A stretch of DNA of 64,000 bases, taken from NCBI RefSeq assembly GCF_026626745.1, contig NZ_JAPNJW010000002.1:4612151-4676150 (forward strand), given 5' to 3'. This document shows positions 26,386 through 35,931 of the stretch, piece after piece. The position numbers and the translations under genes were made by a program. This DNA comes from Nannocystis sp. RBIL2. GTDB taxonomy: Bacteria; Myxococcota_A; Polyangia; Nannocystales; Nannocystaceae. A model generated the notes under the pieces. That model ran no database searches and was not told the origin of the DNA. It was given only the letters and a program-made list of their open reading frames with translations. Every line of letters begins with the position of its first letter. The stretch's first letter is position 1.

Positions 26386-27025
26386 GGGCCGCGTCCTCGA
26401 CCCGGAGCGGCGCCGCGGTGGCGGCCACGATCGCCTCGAGAGTCACCCCCGGGGCGCGCTCGACCAGGCGGAAGCCGTCGTCCTCGACCGCGATCACCCC
26501 GAAGTCGGTGATCACCAGGTCGACGCAGCGCATCGCAGTGAGCGGCAGGGAGCAACGGCGGACCAGCTTCGCCCCGCCGTCGCGGTCGGTGTGGGTCATC
26601 ACCGCGATCACCTTGCGCGCCCCGGTGGCCAGGTCCATCGCCCCGCCGATCCCGGCCACCTTTTGCCCCGGCACCATCCAGTTGGCGAGGTCGCCGTTCT
26701 CGGCCACCTGCATCGCCCCGAGCACCGCGACATCGACGTGGCCGCCGCGGATCATCGCGAAGCTCAGCGCCGAGTCGAACGTCGACCCGCCGGCCACGAT
26801 CGTCACCGTCTGTTTGCCGGCGTTGATCACCTGCGCATCGACCTCGTCGTCGTACGGGAACGGCCCCATCCCCAGCAGCCCGTTCTCCGAGTGCAGCAAG
26901 ATCCCCGAATCGGGCGGCAAGTAGTTCGGGATCAGCGTCGGGATCCCGATCCCCAGGTTGACCACGCTGCCCGGGCTCAGCTCCCGGGCCGCTCGCGCGG
27001 CCATGTCTTCGCGGCTCCACGGCAT
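26372..27025 (-). CDS. scoB: 3-oxoacid CoA-transferase subunit B
   Basis: About 217 aa, the usual length of a ScoB/AtoA beta subunit. The catalytic Glu lies in 'LHSENGLLGMGP'. Other family blocks are 'VNLGIGIPTLIPNYLP', 'AFMIRGGHVDVAVLGA'-like 'SFAMIRGGHVDVAVLGA', and 'VKVAGIGGAMDL'-like 'KVAGIGGAMDLATGARKVI'. It should move CoA between succinyl-CoA and acetoacetate or a similar pair, with an alpha subunit. No alpha-subunit gene is adjacent on either side: downstream is a repeat array, and upstream is a divergent lipoprotein gene. The subunit must come from elsewhere if the enzyme works. Confidence 0.88.
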   Translation of the reverse strand: MPWSREDMAARAARELSPGSVVNLGIGIPTLIPNYLPPDSGILLHSENGLLGMGPFPYDDEVDAQVINAGKQTVTIVAGGSTFDSALSFAMIRGGHVDVAVLGAMQVAENGDLANWMVPGQKVAGIGGAMDLATGARKVIAVMTHTDRDGGAKLVRRCSLPLTAMRCVDLVITDFGVIAVEDDGFRLVERAPGVTLEAIVAATAAPLRVEDAARASA

Positions 27026-27155
27026 GGCGGCCGGATTGTGGACCCCGGCGGCCCCGCGAGGCAACGGCCCGCCGCGCGATTCCGCGCCTCGTGCGCGTGA
27101 CCAGCCCTCCCTCCGGATTGCCCTTGGCGGCCGTTTGCGGGCACATTTCGCCGGC

Positions 27156-28520
27156 ATGCGGCTCGTCCTCCTCGCGCTCGCGGCGCTCCTCGCCTGCGCG
27201 CGCCTGGGCGGGGCGCGCGACGACGACGACGAGCGCGAGGTCCGCGTCGCCGGCGAGCCGCTGACCGCCGAGCAGCAGGCGCGCCTGGTCGACCACGCGC
27301 GCGCCGGCGGCCTGCTGTGGTGGCGCCTGCCCGGCGAGGGCGGCCACCGCTGCGAGCCCTGGCGGCTCGTCCCCGACCCCGGAGATCCCGGGCGGGGCCG
27401 CCTCCTCCTGGTCACATCACCTGTCCCCGCGGACAGCCCTGCCCTCCCCGCCCCCGCGGACCCGGCTGACGCCCCCGAGCCATCTGTCCCGGAGGACAGC
27501 CAACCCACGCCGCCCGAGCCGCAAGCAGCCGCCCCTCGCTGGCCCGCGGCCCTGCTCGCCCAGGCCCCCTCAGCTGTCCCCGAGGACAGCCACCCAGGCC
27601 CGGGCATCCTGCTCGCCCTGGCTCCGGGATCACCTGTCCCCGAGGACAGCCTGTCGCTCACGGCCCTCGCCTGGCCCGTCTTCCCGCCCGCCCCCGCGGA
27701 CAGCCCCGCTCCCGAGCCTGCCCCGATCGACATGTCCCTAGGGACACCCACGATCCAGCTCGGCTATCGCCTGGCCGAGGGCCACCTCACCCTCACCGCC
27801 CCCGAGCACGAGCTGCCGGTCGCCGCTCCCCCCGGCACCCAGAAGGCCGTCGGCCGCGCCCTCACCTGCGTCTTCACCGGCATCGCCCTCAGCGGCCCCG
27901 CCGGCGGCGCGCGGCGGCTGATCCTCGCCGCTCGCGAGCGCTTCTTCTTCAGCGAAGAAGCCTGCGCCGCCGCCGGCTTCGCCGACGATCCGCCCGGGCT
28001 CGACGAGCTGCGCACCGTCGGCTGCGCCGGCGCGCTCGCCGATCCGGCCACGCGCGCCCGCCTGGAGCGCCCGCCCCCGCGTGACGCCCCCGACGCCGCC
28101 GCCCGGCTCCACCGCGTCCGCAACCTCCACCACCTCCGGCGCGGCCCCGACGGCGCGCTCGTGTGCGACGTGTGGCGCAACCGGCCCGAGCGAACCGCCG
28201 GCCACGGCCGCCTCGAGCACCGTGGACGCGACGAGCGCGGCCGCTTCGTCCGCAGCTACGCCTACGACGTCGGCCCCGGCTACCTCACCCTCCAGGGCCC
28301 CGCCGAGTTCCGCCGCATCGAGCTCGACGGCCAGCGCACCGACGTCGTCCGCGCCAGCAGCTGCCTCGTCACCCGCGGCGTCACCGGGGTCGACGCCGCC
28401 GCCATCGAACTCGGCGGCGAGCGCTGGTACCTGTCCCGAGGTGCATGCGACGCCGCCCGCCTCGCCGGCGCCCCGGCCCCCGCCGGCGCCGTCCCCCTGC
28501 TCGTGCCCGACTGCGAGTGA
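27156..28520 (+). CDS. Exported protein with repeat-derived Pro-rich linker
   Basis: About 454 aa. ATG 27156 begins a signal-like stretch ('LVLLALAALLACARLGGA'). After a short folded part comes a linker of about 110 residues (roughly 88-196) rich in Pro/Ala and built around in-frame copies of the palindromic repeat, read as 'VPADS', 'VPEDS', 'VPEDS', 'VPEDS', 'PADS' and 'MSLGT'. The C-terminal domain starts near 'IQLGYRLAEGHLTLTAPEHE' and has several cysteines (for example 'ALTCVF', 'EEACAAAGF', 'GCAGAL', 'ALVCDVW'). No family is recognised. Its 3' end is copied in tandem downstream. The linker looks expendable and recently expanded. Confidence 0.7.
   Translation: MRLVLLALAALLACARLGGARDDDDEREVRVAGEPLTAEQQARLVDHARAGGLLWWRLPGEGGHRCEPWRLVPDPGDPGRGRLLLVTSPVPADSPALPAPADPADAPEPSVPEDSQPTPPEPQAAAPRWPAALLAQAPSAVPEDSHPGPGILLALAPGSPVPEDSLSLTALAWPVFPPAPADSPAPEPAPIDMSLGTPTIQLGYRLAEGHLTLTAPEHELPVAAPPGTQKAVGRALTCVFTGIALSGPAGGARRLILAARERFFFSEEACAAAGFADDPPGLDELRTVGCAGALADPATRARLERPPPRDAPDAAARLHRVRNLHHLRRGPDGALVCDVWRNRPERTAGHGRLEHRGRDERGRFVRSYAYDVGPGYLTLQGPAEFRRIELDGQRTDVVRASSCLVTRGVTGVDAAAIELGGERWYLSRGACDAARLAGAPAPAGAVPLLVPDCE
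27421..27746. repeat. Palindromic repeat cluster inside a coding sequence
   Basis: CTGTCC-N4-GGACAG palindromes occur at 27421-27436, 27484-27499, 27574-27589 and 27634-27649. A half site lies near 27691-27703, and TGTCCCTAGGGACA is at 27733-27746. Every full copy keeps the frame open; five of the six cores are read in the same frame (V-P-x-D-S) and the last as M-S-L-G-T. Confidence 0.85.
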
Positions 28521-29227
28521 AACCCGGCCCGGCGCGCTGCCTGTCCCGAAGTACATCCGCCGTCCCCCTGCTCGTACCCGCCCGGCCCAGGCGCTCTGCC
28601 TGTCCCGAAGTACATCCGCCGTATCCCTGCTCGTACCCGGCTGCGCGTGTGCCCCCGGCCGGGCGCGAGACATGTCCCCGAGGCGCACGTGACGTCGCCC
28701 GCTCTTCTGCCTCGCGCCCCACGAGTCGCCCGTCTGCGAACGCCGCGGCCACCTCTCCCCAGGTTCACGTGATTCACTGCGCCGCTTCGCCGGTGCTCAT
28801 CCTCACCGGCCGCGCGCCGGCGAGCGCTCGCACCTGTCTCGAAGCCCATGTGACACCGATCGCATCGTCCGCGCTCTCGCGCCCCTCTGCGCCGCCGGCG
28901 GTGCCCGCATGGGTGCGACGACCCTCGATCCGCGCCGCCGGCCGGCGGAATCACATGGCCTGAAGTTCATGTGACGTCGTTCGCATCCGCTGCGCTCCTG
29001 CGCCCTTCTGGGCCCACCTGCGAGCGCGAAGCAGCGCCGGCGAGCTGGCGCCGCCGGCGCGAGGCTGCCCCGGACAGGCGTTCGCATGGGTCGTCCGACT
29101 TGATGTTTTTTTGGTGCGGCAGATCGCGGAGGGCCGCGGAGCCCGCTCCGCCGGCGGTCGTGCCGCGGCGGCCCTCTCCGACGATCGTCACGATCGCAGC
29201 GCGCCTGACCCGAGAGACAGCTGCACC
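28521..29227. repeat. Tandem repeat array downstream of gene and intergenic DNA
   Basis: Two near-identical 59-base units start with CTGTCCCGAAGTACATCC at 28541 and 28600, followed by CCCTGCTCGTACCCG. Both parts also occur in the final codons of the preceding gene (CTGTCCCGAGGTGCATGC at 28431; CCCTGCTCGTGCCCG at 28495-28509). More degenerate units, with words like CATGTGACRTCG, begin near 28671, 28756, 28831 and 28953. No reading frame here resembles a protein. The last 100 bases should contain the promoter of the kinase gene. Confidence 0.7.
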
Positions 29228-30325
<1,098 letters not shown>

Positions 30326-30340
30326 TCCGCACCGCGAATT

Positions 30341-30592
30341 CGACATGCCTGTCTAAGAAGGCCGCCGCTCCCGTCGCATCCTGCTTCTGTATCGACATGT
30401 CTCCGACGACATGTCTCTTACGGCATCCATTGGCGGCAAGCCCACCGCCCCTCCCTCCCGGCGCCGCGACGGACTGCGCACGTCGCCGAATGACATGTCT
30501 TTGGGGACATCCGCCGGCTCGCCGACCGGCTCCCGGCGCTACATCGGGCCCCGCACATCGCCGCGAAACATGTCTTTGGGGACATCCGCCGG
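30341..30592. repeat. Palindromic repeat array between convergent genes
   Basis: Copies include GACATGCCTGTCTAAG at 30342, a double CGACATGTCTCCGACGACAT at 30393, and two nearly identical units with CATGTCTTTGGGGACATC at 30494-30511 and 30569-30586. The last two share flanks (CGCACRTCGCCG before, CGCCGG after) with a 75-base period. The array fills the gap between the kinase gene and the leftward gene ending at 30606, and may act as a bidirectional terminator. Confidence 0.75.
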
Positions 30593-30605
30593 CCGCCGCC
30601 CCGCC

Positions 30606-31184
30606 TCACCCGGCCTGGCGGCGCCGCAGCGCCAGCAGGCCCAACAGCCCCAGTCCCCAAGCCCCCAGCCCGCCATGCCCCGCCGAGCAGCCGCAGCCTG
30701 ACTTCTCGCCGCCACCCTTGCCGTCGCTGTCGCTGTCGCCGTCCGTCGCGGTCTCGCTCCCCTCGGTCCCGGTCGAACCACCGCTCGAGCCGCCGCTCGA
30801 ATCGCCGCTTGAACCGTCGCGGACCTCGACCATGACCACCTCGGATTCGAAACCGCTGCCGAACCCCTGGAGCTTGTGGACTCCCGGGCTCAACGTCACC
30901 TCGAAGGTGCACCACCAATCGTGGTCACAGACGGCGACCTCGACGTCGTCGACCCACAGGCTGACGTCGCCCGGTTGCATGTACGAGTAGCTGATCTCGA
31001 CCGGCACGACGGCGTCGGGCGTGCCGTCGAACACTGCCCCGTCGTCCGGCGAGAGGATGTCGACCTCCGGCGGAGGATGCGGCTCGAAGCCGGTGTCGGT
31101 GTCGGTGTCGGTATCGAGCGCGGCCGCCGAGGCCGGCGCGGTCGCGAGCAGCAGCGCAGAGCAGATCAAGCCAAACGAACGCAT
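30606..31184 (-). CDS. Secreted protein with MYXO-CTERM-like sorting tag
   Basis: About 192 aa. A signal peptide ('LICSALLLATAPASAAALD') is followed by an acidic 'DTDTDTDTGF' stretch. A beta-sandwich-like domain comes next ('VDILSPDDGAVFDG..PVEISYSY', 'WWCTFEVTLSPGVHKLQGFG'), then a Ser/Gly/Asp-rich linker and the tag 'SGCGCSAGHGG', a membrane helix ('LGAWGLGLLGLLAL') and 'RRRQAG'. MYXO-CTERM tags direct lipid attachment or surface sorting (family knowledge). The ligand is unknown; the domain resembles Ig-like folds. Confidence 0.85.
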   Translation of the reverse strand: MRSFGLICSALLLATAPASAAALDTDTDTDTGFEPHPPPEVDILSPDDGAVFDGTPDAVVPVEISYSYMQPGDVSLWVDDVEVAVCDHDWWCTFEVTLSPGVHKLQGFGSGFESEVVMVEVRDGSSGDSSGGSSGGSTGTEGSETATDGDSDSDGKGGGEKSGCGCSAGHGGLGAWGLGLLGLLALRRRQAG

Positions 31185-31259
31185 ACCCCAGGGTCGTAGC
31201 AGGCGGCCGCATCCGCTTCAAGTCGGGCGGCGTCACCGCGCCGGCCCGGGCTGCATCAG

Positions 31260-31365
31260 TGACATGTCCCGAGAGGCATCTCGACTGCCGGCGCGCGGCC
31301 CATCACTCCAGCGACTCGTCTCGCCGGCCGGGGCCACGATCGAGACATGCCCCCAAGACAGGCTC
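31260..31365 (-). repeat. Two-copy palindromic repeat array downstream of PHP gene
   Basis: GACATGTCCCGAGAGGCATC at 31261-31280 and GAGACATGCCCCCAAGACAG at 31342-31361 lie in two related units of about 80 bases. Each unit also carries a CACTCCAG word (31303 and 31385) and a GCGCGC word. They sit just past the 3' end of the leftward gene ending at 31417. Confidence 0.65.
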
Positions 31366-31416
31366 AGCATCGACGCGCGCCCCTCACTCCAGCCGCCACC
31401 ACACCCCGCCCTCGCC

Positions 31417-32499
31417 TCACTCGCGCCAGATCGGCTGCGTCCACGCCCTGCGCCCGTCGGCCGCGCGCACCCGGGCCCGCACGTACGGCCCGGGCGCCTC
31501 TGCCAGCGTCATCGTCGCCCGCGGCCCTGTCACCGTGCGCAGCACCTCGCCGCCGGCCCCCACGAACTCGATCGTCACCCCTGCCTGGGCCGCCTCGACC
31601 GTCAGCGCCCCGTCCGCGCGCGTCACCGAGTTCAACAACAGACCCGTCGACGCGTAGAACTCGCCGGCCAGCAGGGCCGCGCGGATCGCCGGCAGATCGC
31701 GGGTCGCGTGGACCACCACGAACCCGCGGTCGCCGGTGTACGCAGTCTCGCCGCGGGCAGTCACCGCCGGCGCGTCGTCGTAGTGGTGCGCGTCGTCCGT
31801 CGCCACCGCGAACAGCCGCGCCCCGCTCGTCAGCGCCGCGTCCCACAGCGCCTCCGTCGACGGGTGCGCCGCGTCGCCCGCGTTGTTCGAGTCGACCGCC
31901 TCGTTCGCCAGCTCGAACAGCCGCAGCCCCGACCCTGACAGCGCAGTCAGCAGCCCCGCGTCGGCCGCGTAGTGAAAGTTCGGGTGGTTCAGCATCGCCA
32001 CCCCGCCGAGCTCCTCGCTGGCCTGCAGCGCCCGCGTGAACAGCTCGTCGCGGCGGGGCGAGCTCGCCGGCGGGAACTGGAACCGGCCCGTCCGCTCCGC
32101 CGCCACGAACAGCGCATTGACGTGCAGCAGGCAGCGCAGCCCCGGCTCGGGCGGCGGCTCGCAGCGCTCGACGTTCTGCGTCAGCTCGACCCCCGGCGCC
32201 ACCAGCATGCGTCCCGCGCGGGCCGGCGCGCTCACGAAGTTGTGGTCGGTCACCACCACGAAGTCGAAGCCGTGCGCCTCGTACCAGCGCAGCGCCGCCG
32301 CGACCGGCGTCGCGCTGTCGCCCGAGTTCTCGGTGTGAAGATGCAGCTGACCCTTCAGCCATGTCTCTTCGGGCATGACCGCCGGGACATCCTCGTCGAT
32401 CGCGGCAGCGGCCGGCTGCGCCGGCGCCTCAGGCCGCGAGCAGGCCAGCCAGCAGACCGCCGACCCGAAGAGCGCACATGTGCGACCCGAGCTCCGCAC
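31417..32499 (-). CDS. PHP-domain metallo-phosphoesterase-like lipoprotein
   Basis: About 360 aa. The lipobox cysteine is in 'CWLACSRPE'. The PHP domain begins 'WLKGQLHLHTENSGDS', with metal-binding 'HLHTE'. It continues with 'FDFVVVTDHNF', 'LNHPNF' and 'TDDAHHY', the usual His/Asp ligands of the polymerase-and-histidinol-phosphatase fold. A small C-terminal beta domain follows ('VTIEFVGAGGEVLRTVTG'). It is predicted periplasmic or surface-exposed. The repeat at 32360-32391 lies between the lipobox and the domain. Phosphoesterase activity is likely; the substrate is unknown. Confidence 0.87.
   Translation of the reverse strand: MRSSGRTCALFGSAVCWLACSRPEAPAQPAAAAIDEDVPAVMPEETWLKGQLHLHTENSGDSATPVAAALRWYEAHGFDFVVVTDHNFVSAPARAGRMLVAPGVELTQNVERCEPPPEPGLRCLLHVNALFVAAERTGRFQFPPASSPRRDELFTRALQASEELGGVAMLNHPNFHYAADAGLLTALSGSGLRLFELANEAVDSNNAGDAAHPSTEALWDAALTSGARLFAVATDDAHHYDDAPAVTARGETAYTGDRGFVVVHATRDLPAIRAALLAGEFYASTGLLLNSVTRADGALTVEAAQAGVTIEFVGAGGEVLRTVTGPRATMTLAEAPGPYVRARVRAADGRRAWTQPIWRE
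32360..32391. repeat. Palindromic repeat in the linker of the PHP lipoprotein
   Basis: CATGTCTCTTCGGGCATG followed by CGGGACATC forms two overlapping palindromic halves inside the coding sequence. On the coding strand it is translated as 'DVPAVMPEETW', again placed between lipobox and domain. Confidence 0.6.
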
Positions 32500-32594
32500 C
32501 CCGCCATCTTGCCAGGTTTGCCGCCGAGGAGCCCCGCAGAAAACTTCGTCCGACCACGTTGTCAGCGCCGGGCCTCGGGCCCTACCCTGAGGCG

Positions 32595-34313
32595 ATGCAT
32601 CGCCCCCACAGCTTGAACTCCGCCGCGCTCGGTCTGCTGAGCCTGGTGTTCGCCTGCGCCCTCCCGCCGGCCGCCGACACCGAGACTGCCAGCGACGGCT
32701 CGACCGCGACCACGACCGACACGACCAGCGGCGGCGCGAGCGAGACCACCGTCCTCGACACGACCCCCACCACCACGAGCACCGACACCGGCGTCACCAC
32801 CCTCGACCCGCCGACCGGCACGACGACGAGCACGACCGCCACCACCGACGACACCAGCACTACCGAACCCGCCTGCCTGGCCGAGTGCGGCGACGGCGTC
32901 GTCGAGTGCGACGAGGCGTGCGACGCCGGCCCCGACAACAGCGACCTCGAGCCGGGCGCCTGTCGCACCGACTGCACCGCCGCCGGCTGCGGCGACAGCG
33001 TCGTCGACTACCCCGACGGCGAGCAGTGCGACGACGGCAACGCCAGCGACGGCGACGGCTGCAGCGCCGCCTGTCAGGTCGAGTCCGGGGCCGCCTGCGG
33101 CGACGGCCTGCTCGACCTCGATCAGGGCGAGGAGTGCGACGAGGGCGACGTCGACCCCGCGGACGGCTGCGGCCCGAACTGCCAGCTCGAGCCTCCGGGC
33201 GGCGGCTGCGGCGACGGCATGATCGACCCGTTGCTCGAGGTCTGCGACGACAGCAACCTCGACAACGGCGACGCCTGCAACCCGACCTGCAACCTCACCA
33301 ACACCACCTCCCTGTTCGTCGGCGCCCAGGGCCAGCTCGGCCTCAAGGACGGCGTCGGCGGCGAAGCGCGGATCTCCGGCACCGGCGGCCTCGCAGTCGA
33401 CCTCACCCACCTCTACCTCGCCGACGCGCAGAACAACTGCATCCGCCGCATCGACATCGCCACCTCCGAGGTCGAGACGATCGCCGGTTCGAACACCGGC
33501 ATGAGCGGCTTCGCCGACGCCCCCGACGGCCAGGACGCCCGCTTCGCCGGCCTCGACGCCATCGCCACCGACGGCAAGACCTTGTGGGTCAGCGACGGCA
33601 TGAACAAGCGCCTGCGCGCGGTCAGCTTGACCCCGCCGTTCGCAGTCACCACCGTCGCCGGCAACGGCATGACCGGCGTCGCTGACGGCATCGGCGACGC
33701 CGCCTCCTTCGACGACAACCGCGGCCTCACCTACTACGCCGGCCACGTCTACATGGTCGACGCCAGCGCCGCGGTGCTGCGCCGCTTCGACCCCGCCACC
33801 CAGGAGGTCGTGACCCTCGCCGGCCTCGCCTACGAGAACGGCGGCGACGACGGCATCGGTGACGCCGCGCGCTTCGTCAGCCCGCGCTACTTGACCTCCG
33901 ACAACAGCGGCATGCTCTACGTCGCCGACACCAACGGCTTCGCCCTGCGCAGCTTCAACACCGTCACCGGCCACGTCGGCACCTTCGCCGGCACCGGCAG
34001 CGCCGGCTACGTCGACGGCGTCGGCACCGAGGCCGCGATCCACCGCCCGCGCGGCCTCGCCAGCGACGGCGCCAGCCTCTACTTCGGCGAGTTCGCCCAG
34101 CACACCGTCCGCCAGGCCATCCTCGCCACCCGCGAGGTCTCGACCAACGTCGGCCAGCACTGCAACGGCGACATGGTGTGCCCCGGCGGCTACGGCGAGG
34201 GCTTCGGCATCGAGTCGCGCTTCAACGGCCCGTTCGCGCTCGCCTACCACTACCCGAGCCGCTCGCTGTTCGTGCTCGACAGCGCCAACCGGATCATCCG
34301 CCGCGTCGAGTGA
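32595..34313 (+). CDS. Lipoprotein with DUF4215-type Cys-rich repeats and NHL-like beta-propeller
   Basis: About 572 aa. The lipobox cysteine lies in 'SLVFACALPP'. A Thr/Ser/Asp-rich linker of about 70 residues is followed by four Cys-rich modules of the 'CGDGVVECDEACD' and 'DGEQCDDGNASDGDGCSAAC' type (DUF4215-like). The C-terminal half has NHL-type blades, for example 'GGLAVDLTHLYLADAQNNCI' and 'RGLASDGASLYFGEF'. Such proteins are common on myxobacterial surfaces and probably bind proteins or glycans. ATG 32595 directly precedes the signal peptide. It is convergent with the hydrolase gene, with three bases between them. Confidence 0.88.
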   Translation: MHRPHSLNSAALGLLSLVFACALPPAADTETASDGSTATTTDTTSGGASETTVLDTTPTTTSTDTGVTTLDPPTGTTTSTTATTDDTSTTEPACLAECGDGVVECDEACDAGPDNSDLEPGACRTDCTAAGCGDSVVDYPDGEQCDDGNASDGDGCSAACQVESGAACGDGLLDLDQGEECDEGDVDPADGCGPNCQLEPPGGGCGDGMIDPLLEVCDDSNLDNGDACNPTCNLTNTTSLFVGAQGQLGLKDGVGGEARISGTGGLAVDLTHLYLADAQNNCIRRIDIATSEVETIAGSNTGMSGFADAPDGQDARFAGLDAIATDGKTLWVSDGMNKRLRAVSLTPPFAVTTVAGNGMTGVADGIGDAASFDDNRGLTYYAGHVYMVDASAAVLRRFDPATQEVVTLAGLAYENGGDDGIGDAARFVSPRYLTSDNSGMLYVADTNGFALRSFNTVTGHVGTFAGTGSAGYVDGVGTEAAIHRPRGLASDGASLYFGEFAQHTVRQAILATREVSTNVGQHCNGDMVCPGGYGEGFGIESRFNGPFALAYHYPSRSLFVLDSANRIIRRVE

Positions 34314-34316
34314 TGT

Positions 34317-35093
34317 TCACTCGACCGAGTCGAGGAACTCGTCGACCAGCTGGTTGAACAGCGCCGGGCGCTCCCAGTAGATCGAGTGCCCGGTCTCCGG
34401 CACCTTGACAAAGCGCCCGCCGACCAGCATGCGCGCCAGGTGGGCCACCGAGTCCGGCGCGCACACGAAGTCCTCGTCGGCCGTCATGCACAGCGTCGGC
34501 ACCTCGAAGCCCTCGAGGTCGCGCGCGGTCACCGTCCGCAAATCCAGCAGGACGTCGCGGATCGCTCGCTTGTCCGCGGCGCCGAGGATGTCCATCCCGC
34601 GGTAGAGCTCGTGCATCGCCGGCTGGTCGCGCACCATCCGCTCGCCGGCCGCCGGGTGGACCCCCTTCATGAACGCCGCGGTGGCCCGCCCGCGCAGCCG
34701 GTTGATCGCCGCGTCGATCTCCGGCGTCGTCACCTGTCCCGTCGTACAGGCCATCACCAGCGCCCGCACCTTCTCCGGCCGCCGCAGCGCGTAGCCCAGG
34801 CAGCTCCACCCGCCCATCGACTGCCCGACCAGGCGCACGTCGTCGACGTGCAGGTGCTGCAGCAGCGCGTCGAGGTCGTCGACGAACCTGCGCGGCCCCT
34901 GCCCCGACCCGTCCTTCGACGGCGCGAAGCCGCGGTGCGAGAACACCACGCAGCTGAACCGCTTGCGGAAGTGCGGCACCTGCTGCCACCACGACAAAAA
35001 CCCGCCCCCGAGCCCGTGCGCGAACACGAGCGGCGGCCCGCTGCCGTGCACCTCATAATAAAGCTCGCCGTCGGGCAGGGTCAGCACCGCCAT
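34317..35093 (-). CDS. Alpha/beta hydrolase
   Basis: About 258 aa, the standard length. The oxyanion region is 'FAHGLGGGFLSW'. The nucleophile Ser is in 'GQSMGGWSCLGYAL', the acid Asp in 'TADEDFV' and the His in 'ETGHSIYWERP'. It is cytoplasmic, without a signal peptide. The family includes esterases, dehalogenases and lactonases; the substrate cannot be read from sequence. It is a single gene, with its promoter in the repeat-containing gap to 35298. Confidence 0.88.
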   Translation of the reverse strand: MAVLTLPDGELYYEVHGSGPPLVFAHGLGGGFLSWWQQVPHFRKRFSCVVFSHRGFAPSKDGSGQGPRRFVDDLDALLQHLHVDDVRLVGQSMGGWSCLGYALRRPEKVRALVMACTTGQVTTPEIDAAINRLRGRATAAFMKGVHPAAGERMVRDQPAMHELYRGMDILGAADKRAIRDVLLDLRTVTARDLEGFEVPTLCMTADEDFVCAPDSVAHLARMLVGGRFVKVPETGHSIYWERPALFNQLVDEFLDSVE

Positions 35094-35250
35094 GACGCCA
35101 CCCTATCGCGCTCCGCCCCGCCGCGGAAGCCCCGCCCCCGCGGGCCCTCGCGCGCACATCCTCGCAGCCCGTAGCACCCGGCGCGCCCCTCGCCGCCCCG
35201 GCGGCCGCTGCCTGCGCACGTCCGTTCCGCGGGGCACCTGCTTTTCGTGC

Positions 35251-35270
35251 AGATGTCCCGAGAGACATGT
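35251..35270. repeat. Palindromic repeat copy
   Basis: AGATGTCCCGAGAGACATGT contains the palindrome ATGTC-N6-GACAT. It lies about 30 bases beyond the 3' end of the leftward gene ending at 35299 and upstream of the hydrolase gene. Confidence 0.7.
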
Positions 35271-35298
35271 GACATGCGGCTCTCCTCGATCCGGATCG

Positions 35299-35931
35299 TC
35301 AATCGGCCTGGAAGATCACCCGCTCGAAGTCGATCGAATTGTTGAGAAATTCGTCCGCGCCGCAGCGCCAGCCGGAATCCAGCTCGTCGGCGAAGGTGTG
35401 CCAGCACAGGCGCAGCTCCGGGTCGATTTCCCCCGGGTTGCCGAATAGTGTGTCGCACGAAGTCCGAGATACCGTGGCACCGGCGGGCGCGAAGCCCCAC
35501 GAAGAATCGTCGCTGAAATACCAGGCGACGCCGTTGGCTTCGTGCTTGCCGTCGACTTGAGCGCCGACGTCGAACAGCACGTCGGCGCGGTCGCCCATCG
35601 CCAACAGCTGGAAGTCGGTCGCGCCGACCGGGCGGCAAGCCATGAGCAGCTTGGACCCGGTGCACTGTTCGCCGAGAATCCCCCCGGTGAGGTCGGGCTC
35701 GATGTTGGCATAAAGGTCCGAGAAACACTGAGTCCAGCCGACGAGGTCCGCTTCGGGCACGCCGACCTGGGGCCCCTCGGCCCAGTACAGCTCGCCGCCG
35801 TCGTCGTCGTCGTCGTCGTCGTCGTGATCGTCGTGATCGTCATGATCGTCGTGATCCAGGTCGCACTGGAAATCGCGGACAGCTGGGATCGTGCACAATA
35901 GACCGCTAAGCAGGATCGTGGTGTAGTTCAT
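35299..35931 (-). CDS. Exported protein with Asp/His repeat tract
   Basis: About 210 aa. It has a short signal-like N-terminus ('TTILLSGLLCTIPAV'), then a tract of repeated His-Asp-Asp followed by poly-Asp, then a compact Cys-containing domain ('WTQCFSDLYANIEPDL', 'GEQCTGSKLLMACRPVG', 'TVSRTSCDTLFGNPGEIDP'). The last domain resembles the 'RTSCDTLFGNPG' type of plasma-like repeats seen in secreted bacterial proteins. The His/Asp tract could bind divalent metal. No family is firmly recognised. Confidence 0.72.
   Translation of the reverse strand: MNYTTILLSGLLCTIPAVRDFQCDLDHDDHDDHDDHDDDDDDDDGGELYWAEGPQVGVPEADLVGWTQCFSDLYANIEPDLTGGILGEQCTGSKLLMACRPVGATDFQLLAMGDRADVLFDVGAQVDGKHEANGVAWYFSDDSSWGFAPAGATVSRTSCDTLFGNPGEIDPELRLCWHTFADELDSGWRCGADEFLNNSIDFERVIFQAD
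35801..35857. repeat. TCG trinucleotide microsatellite
   Basis: Eight tandem TCG units at 35801-35824 are followed by degenerate TGATCG/TCATGATCG units. It encodes the poly-Asp and His-Asp-Asp tract of the protein above. Length can vary without frameshift. Confidence 0.85.

Noticed and set aside
28533..28975. Possible CRISPR array
   Set aside because: The units are tandem duplications of a gene end with palindromic cores and unequal spacing; there are no uniform spacers and no cas genes.
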